From contig JAPOPO010000378.1 in assembly GCA_026712885.1 (NCBI GenBank), positions 1-8,163 of the forward strand: a stretch of 8,163 nt of DNA. The letters are read 5' to 3'. Below, piece by piece: positions 5,646-8,163 of the stretch. The number at the start of each line of letters is the position of its first letter. Positions within the stretch are counted from its first letter, which is position 1. A model generated the notes under the pieces. That model did no database searches. It saw nothing but the letters and a program-made list of their open reading frames with translations, and was not told the DNA's origin. The stretch comes from Rhodospirillales bacterium. Its GTDB lineage: Bacteria; Pseudomonadota; Alphaproteobacteria; UBA828. A program made the position numbers and the translations under genes.

Positions 5646-8163
5646 ATGAACCTGATAAGGCTGGCCATCAATCGGCCGATCGCGGTCGTCGCGGCAATTC
5701 TGATGGTGGTCATGTTCGGCCTCGTCGCGCTGCAGACGATCCCGATTCAGCTCACGCCCGATGTCCGCAAGCCGCTCCTCACCGTCGAGACATTTTGGCC
5801 CGGTGCGGCGCCCGCCGAGGTCGAGCGCGAGATCATCACGCAACAGGAGGAGGTGTTCAAAGGCCTCGAAGGGCTGCACCGCATGATCGGATCGGCCGAC
5901 GACGGCGTCGGCGAGATCGAGCTGGAGTTCGCGGTTGGCACCGACATGGACAAGGCGCTCGTGCTGGTGGCCAACCGGCTGGATCGCGTGCCCAACAGGC
6001 CGAGCGACGCCGTCGAGCCGATCATCAGCTCTGCCGGCTCGGAGGATCAGCCCATCGCCTGGTTCATCCTCTCTCACCAGCCCGGCAACGACCGCCCAAT
6101 CCACACCTACGGCGACTTCGTGGAGGACGTGATCCAGGAGCGCCTGGAGCGGGTCCCGGGTGTGGCACGCGTGAACATGTTTGGCGGTACCACGCGGGAG
6201 CTTCGGATCACGGTCGATCCCCAGCGCATGGCCCGCTACGGCCTGACGGTAACCGAGATCGCTGACGCACTCAGGCGGTCCAACGCCTCCATCTCGGCCG
6301 GCGATATCGAGGAGGGCAAGCGCCGCTACGTGGTTCGCACCGACGGCGAACTCAACACGCCCGAGCGCGTCGCCAGCGTGGTGCTGCGCTCAGACAGCGA
6401 CCCCCTCTCGGGCCGAGTCGGCCGGGTCACCATGGGCGACATCGCCACGATCGCCTACCGCCACAAGGAGCCGGTCGCGCGCATTCGCCAACTCGGCCAG
6501 CCGGCGCTGGCCGTCAACGCGGTGCGCGAGGCCGGCGCAAACGTGATCGAGACCATGGCGCGCGTGAAGTCGGCCGTGGCGGAGTTGAACGCCGGAGCGA
6601 TCCCTCAGGCTGGGCTCGTCTTCGAGCAGGTCTACGACGAGACCGTTTACATCGATTCCGCCATCGATCTCGTGCAGCAGAACATCTTCGTGGGCGGTGT
6701 CCTGGCGGCGCTGATTCTGCTGCTCTTCCTGCGTTCGTTCTCCGCGACCTTCATCGTCTCGATCGCGATCCCCGTCTCCGTCGTGGGCTCGTTCGTTGCG
6801 ATGGCGATACTCGGGCGCTCGATCAACGTGATCTCCCTCGCGGGCCTCGCGTTCGCGGTCGGCATGGTGGTGGACGCCGCGATCGTGGTGCTGGAGAACA
6901 TCTATCGGCTCAGGCAGAACGGCTACGGGCGCCTGCAGGCCGCCTACCACGGCGCGCGGCAGGTCTGGGGCGCGGTGTTCGTCTCGGCTGCGACCACGGT
7001 GCTGGTCTTCGTGCCGATCCTGGTGATGGAACTCGAAGCCGGCCAATTGTTCCGCGACATTGCCGTGGCGATCTCGGTCTCGGTGGTCCTCTCGCTGATC
7101 GTAGCGAGCACCGTAATCCCCTCACTCGCGAGCCGAATCCTGGGGCGCAAGATCTTCGGCGTCGACCGATCACCCGTGGCCCGTGCAGTCGACGACGCGC
7201 CGCCGTACCGGCTGCGCCTGCCTATTATCGACGATTTTGCTGCGCTCTTCGTCCGCATGGTGCTCGGCTTCACCGGCTGGGTCGTACGCCGCCGGTTGCG
7301 TGCCGCTGCGGTGGCGGTCGTGGTTTGCGGGGGCGCGCTCTTCGTCTCGTGGCTGCTCCTGCCCCGGCTCGATTATCTGCCGACCGGCAACCGCAACCTC
7401 GTGTTCGGTGTGCTGCTGCCGCCGCCGGGCTACAACCTCGAAACCACCATGGGCATCGCGCGCTCGGTCGAGGACGCGGTGCGCCCCCTCTGGAAGTCCG
7501 AGACCGGGCCGGACGCTCAGCCGGGCGAGCCGCCCAAGATAGAACGCTTCTTCTTCGTGACGTTCCGCGATCAGGCCTTCGTGGGCGCGGTCGCGGTCGA
7601 GGCCGACCGGGCCGGCGAGCTTATCGACCCGATCCGCACCCCGGTATTCTTCGAGCCAGGCACCTTCGGCTTCGTCAGCCAGGCATCCCTGTTCGGTCGC
7701 GGCATCGGCGGCGGGCGCAAGATCGACGTGGATATCTCGGGTCCGAACTTGGAGACCGTGCTCGGTATCGCGCTGCAGGCGACCGGCCTCGTGGCCCAGG
7801 CGCTGCCCTTCGATCAAGGCAACCAGTTCCGACCCAAGCCGGGCCTGGAGCTCGGCGCGCCCGAGGTGCGCCTGCTGCCCGACCCCGTCAAGCTCGGCGA
7901 CAACGGGGTCTCCACGCGCGAGTTCGGCGCCACGATCGAGGCTTACAACGACGGCCTCAAGGTGGATGAAGTGACCATCGATGCCAAGCGCTACGACCTG
8001 ATTCTGGCGGGGCCGGACGCCCACGTCGATCGCACGCAGGGCATCGAGAGCCTGCCGGTGGTGACGAGGGCGGGCACCATCGTGCCGGCCAGTTCACTCG
8101 CCGACATCGTGGTCACGGCGGGGCCGACCAAGATTCGCCACGTCGAACGCGAGCGCACCATCA
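5646..8163 (+). CDS. RND-family efflux permease (3' end beyond window)
   Basis: The open frame runs from the ATG to the window edge, 839 complete codons of an expected 1030-1060, so the last TM helices are missing. It is an AcrB/MexB-like inner-membrane, proton-driven pump subunit. TM1 is near residues 10-30 in the typical opening NRPIAVV. The first large periplasmic domain spans about 31-345. Helices follow near 346-366, 369-389, 396-420, 440-461 and 472-496, then a cytoplasmic stretch and TM7 near 553-573. The second periplasmic domain starts at LDYLPTGNRNLVF and contains LPPPGYN, matching the family. TM4 carries GMVVDAAIVVLEN: D410 aligns with AcrB D407, but the next Asp (D408) is Ala 411 here. 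The overall look is hydrophobe/amphiphile efflux-like, although a single Asp in this place is known from heavy-metal pumps such as CusA. No strong ribosome binding site precedes the ATG; translation is probably coupled to the adaptor gene. Confidence 0.93.
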   Translation, partial: MNLIRLAINRPIAVVAAILMVVMFGLVALQTIPIQLTPDVRKPLLTVETFWPGAAPAEVEREIITQQEEVFKGLEGLHRMIGSADDGVGEIELEFAVGTDMDKALVLVANRLDRVPNRPSDAVEPIISSAGSEDQPIAWFILSHQPGNDRPIHTYGDFVEDVIQERLERVPGVARVNMFGGTTRELRITVDPQRMARYGLTVTEIADALRRSNASISAGDIEEGKRRYVVRTDGELNTPERVASVVLRSDSDPLSGRVGRVTMGDIATIAYRHKEPVARIRQLGQPALAVNAVREAGANVIETMARVKSAVAELNAGAIPQAGLVFEQVYDETVYIDSAIDLVQQNIFVGGVLAALILLLFLRSFSATFIVSIAIPVSVVGSFVAMAILGRSINVISLAGLAFAVGMVVDAAIVVLENIYRLRQNGYGRLQAAYHGARQVWGAVFVSAATTVLVFVPILVMELEAGQLFRDIAVAISVSVVLSLIVASTVIPSLASRILGRKIFGVDRSPVARAVDDAPPYRLRLPIIDDFAALFVRMVLGFTGWVVRRRLRAAAVAVVVCGGALFVSWLLLPRLDYLPTGNRNLVFGVLLPPPGYNLETTMGIARSVEDAVRPLWKSETGPDAQPGEPPKIERFFFVTFRDQAFVGAVAVEADRAGELIDPIRTPVFFEPGTFGFVSQASLFGRGIGGGRKIDVDISGPNLETVLGIALQATGLVAQALPFDQGNQFRPKPGLELGAPEVRLLPDPVKLGDNGVSTREFGATIEAYNDGLKVDEVTIDAKRYDLILAGPDAHVDRTQGIESLPVVTRAGTIVPASSLADIVVTAGPTKIRHVERERTI

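Noticed and set aside
4872..6104. 410-codon minus-strand open frame opposite the adaptor and permease
   Set aside because: It spans the junction of two well-supported plus-strand genes and encodes a biased, charged sequence without domains; it is a shadow of high third-position GC.
7170..8024. 284-codon minus-strand open frame opposite the permease
   Set aside because: The plus strand is continuously open as an RND permease with conserved motifs, and the antisense product has no recognisable family features.
1..8163. CRISPR array, tRNA/rRNA genes, insertion sequences or phage genes
   Set aside because: I saw no regularly spaced repeats, cloverleaf-like sequence, terminal inverted repeats with a transposase, or phage-type proteins.

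Overview
The window is GC-rich DNA with strong G/C preference at third codon positions, Shine-Dalgarno-led genes and frequent GTG starts. This fits a Gram-negative proteobacterium, most likely an alphaproteobacterium; that placement is inferred from composition and protein character, not from a marker gene. No rRNA, tRNA, CRISPR array, insertion sequence or phage gene was seen.

Layout: (1) Positions 1-301 (+) hold the last codons of an unidentified gene, then a small single-pass membrane protein gene with a good ribosome binding site. A rho-independent terminator follows at 328-354. (2) Positions 415-2665 (-) hold a compact three-gene unit read right to left: a small two-helix membrane protein, a DMT-superfamily transporter, and a second DMT transporter closely resembling the cysteine/O-acetylserine exporter EamA. 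A candidate promoter lies at 2694-2721. (3) Positions 2809-3864 (-) encode an ATP-NAD kinase-family protein of the AcoX type, with no acetoin-catabolism genes beside it. (4) From 4036 to the right edge (+) lies a likely operon: a Nudix hydrolase, a periplasmic membrane fusion protein, and an RND efflux permease cut off by the window end after 839 codons.

How the genes fit together: most of the region concerns membrane export. The two DMT carriers probably export small metabolites across the inner membrane. The fusion protein and RND permease would form the inner part of a tripartite pump; no outer-membrane channel gene is visible, so it must lie beyond the window or be encoded elsewhere. The Nudix gene ends 32 bases before the fusion protein start and is probably co-transcribed, though a functional link is not evident.

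Nothing here amounts to a clearly new biological system. The points most worth a second look are the Asp-Ala (not Asp-Asp) pair in the RND proton-relay helix, the orphan AcoX-like protein, the Gly-to-Ser change in the Nudix box, and several odd start-site arrangements.
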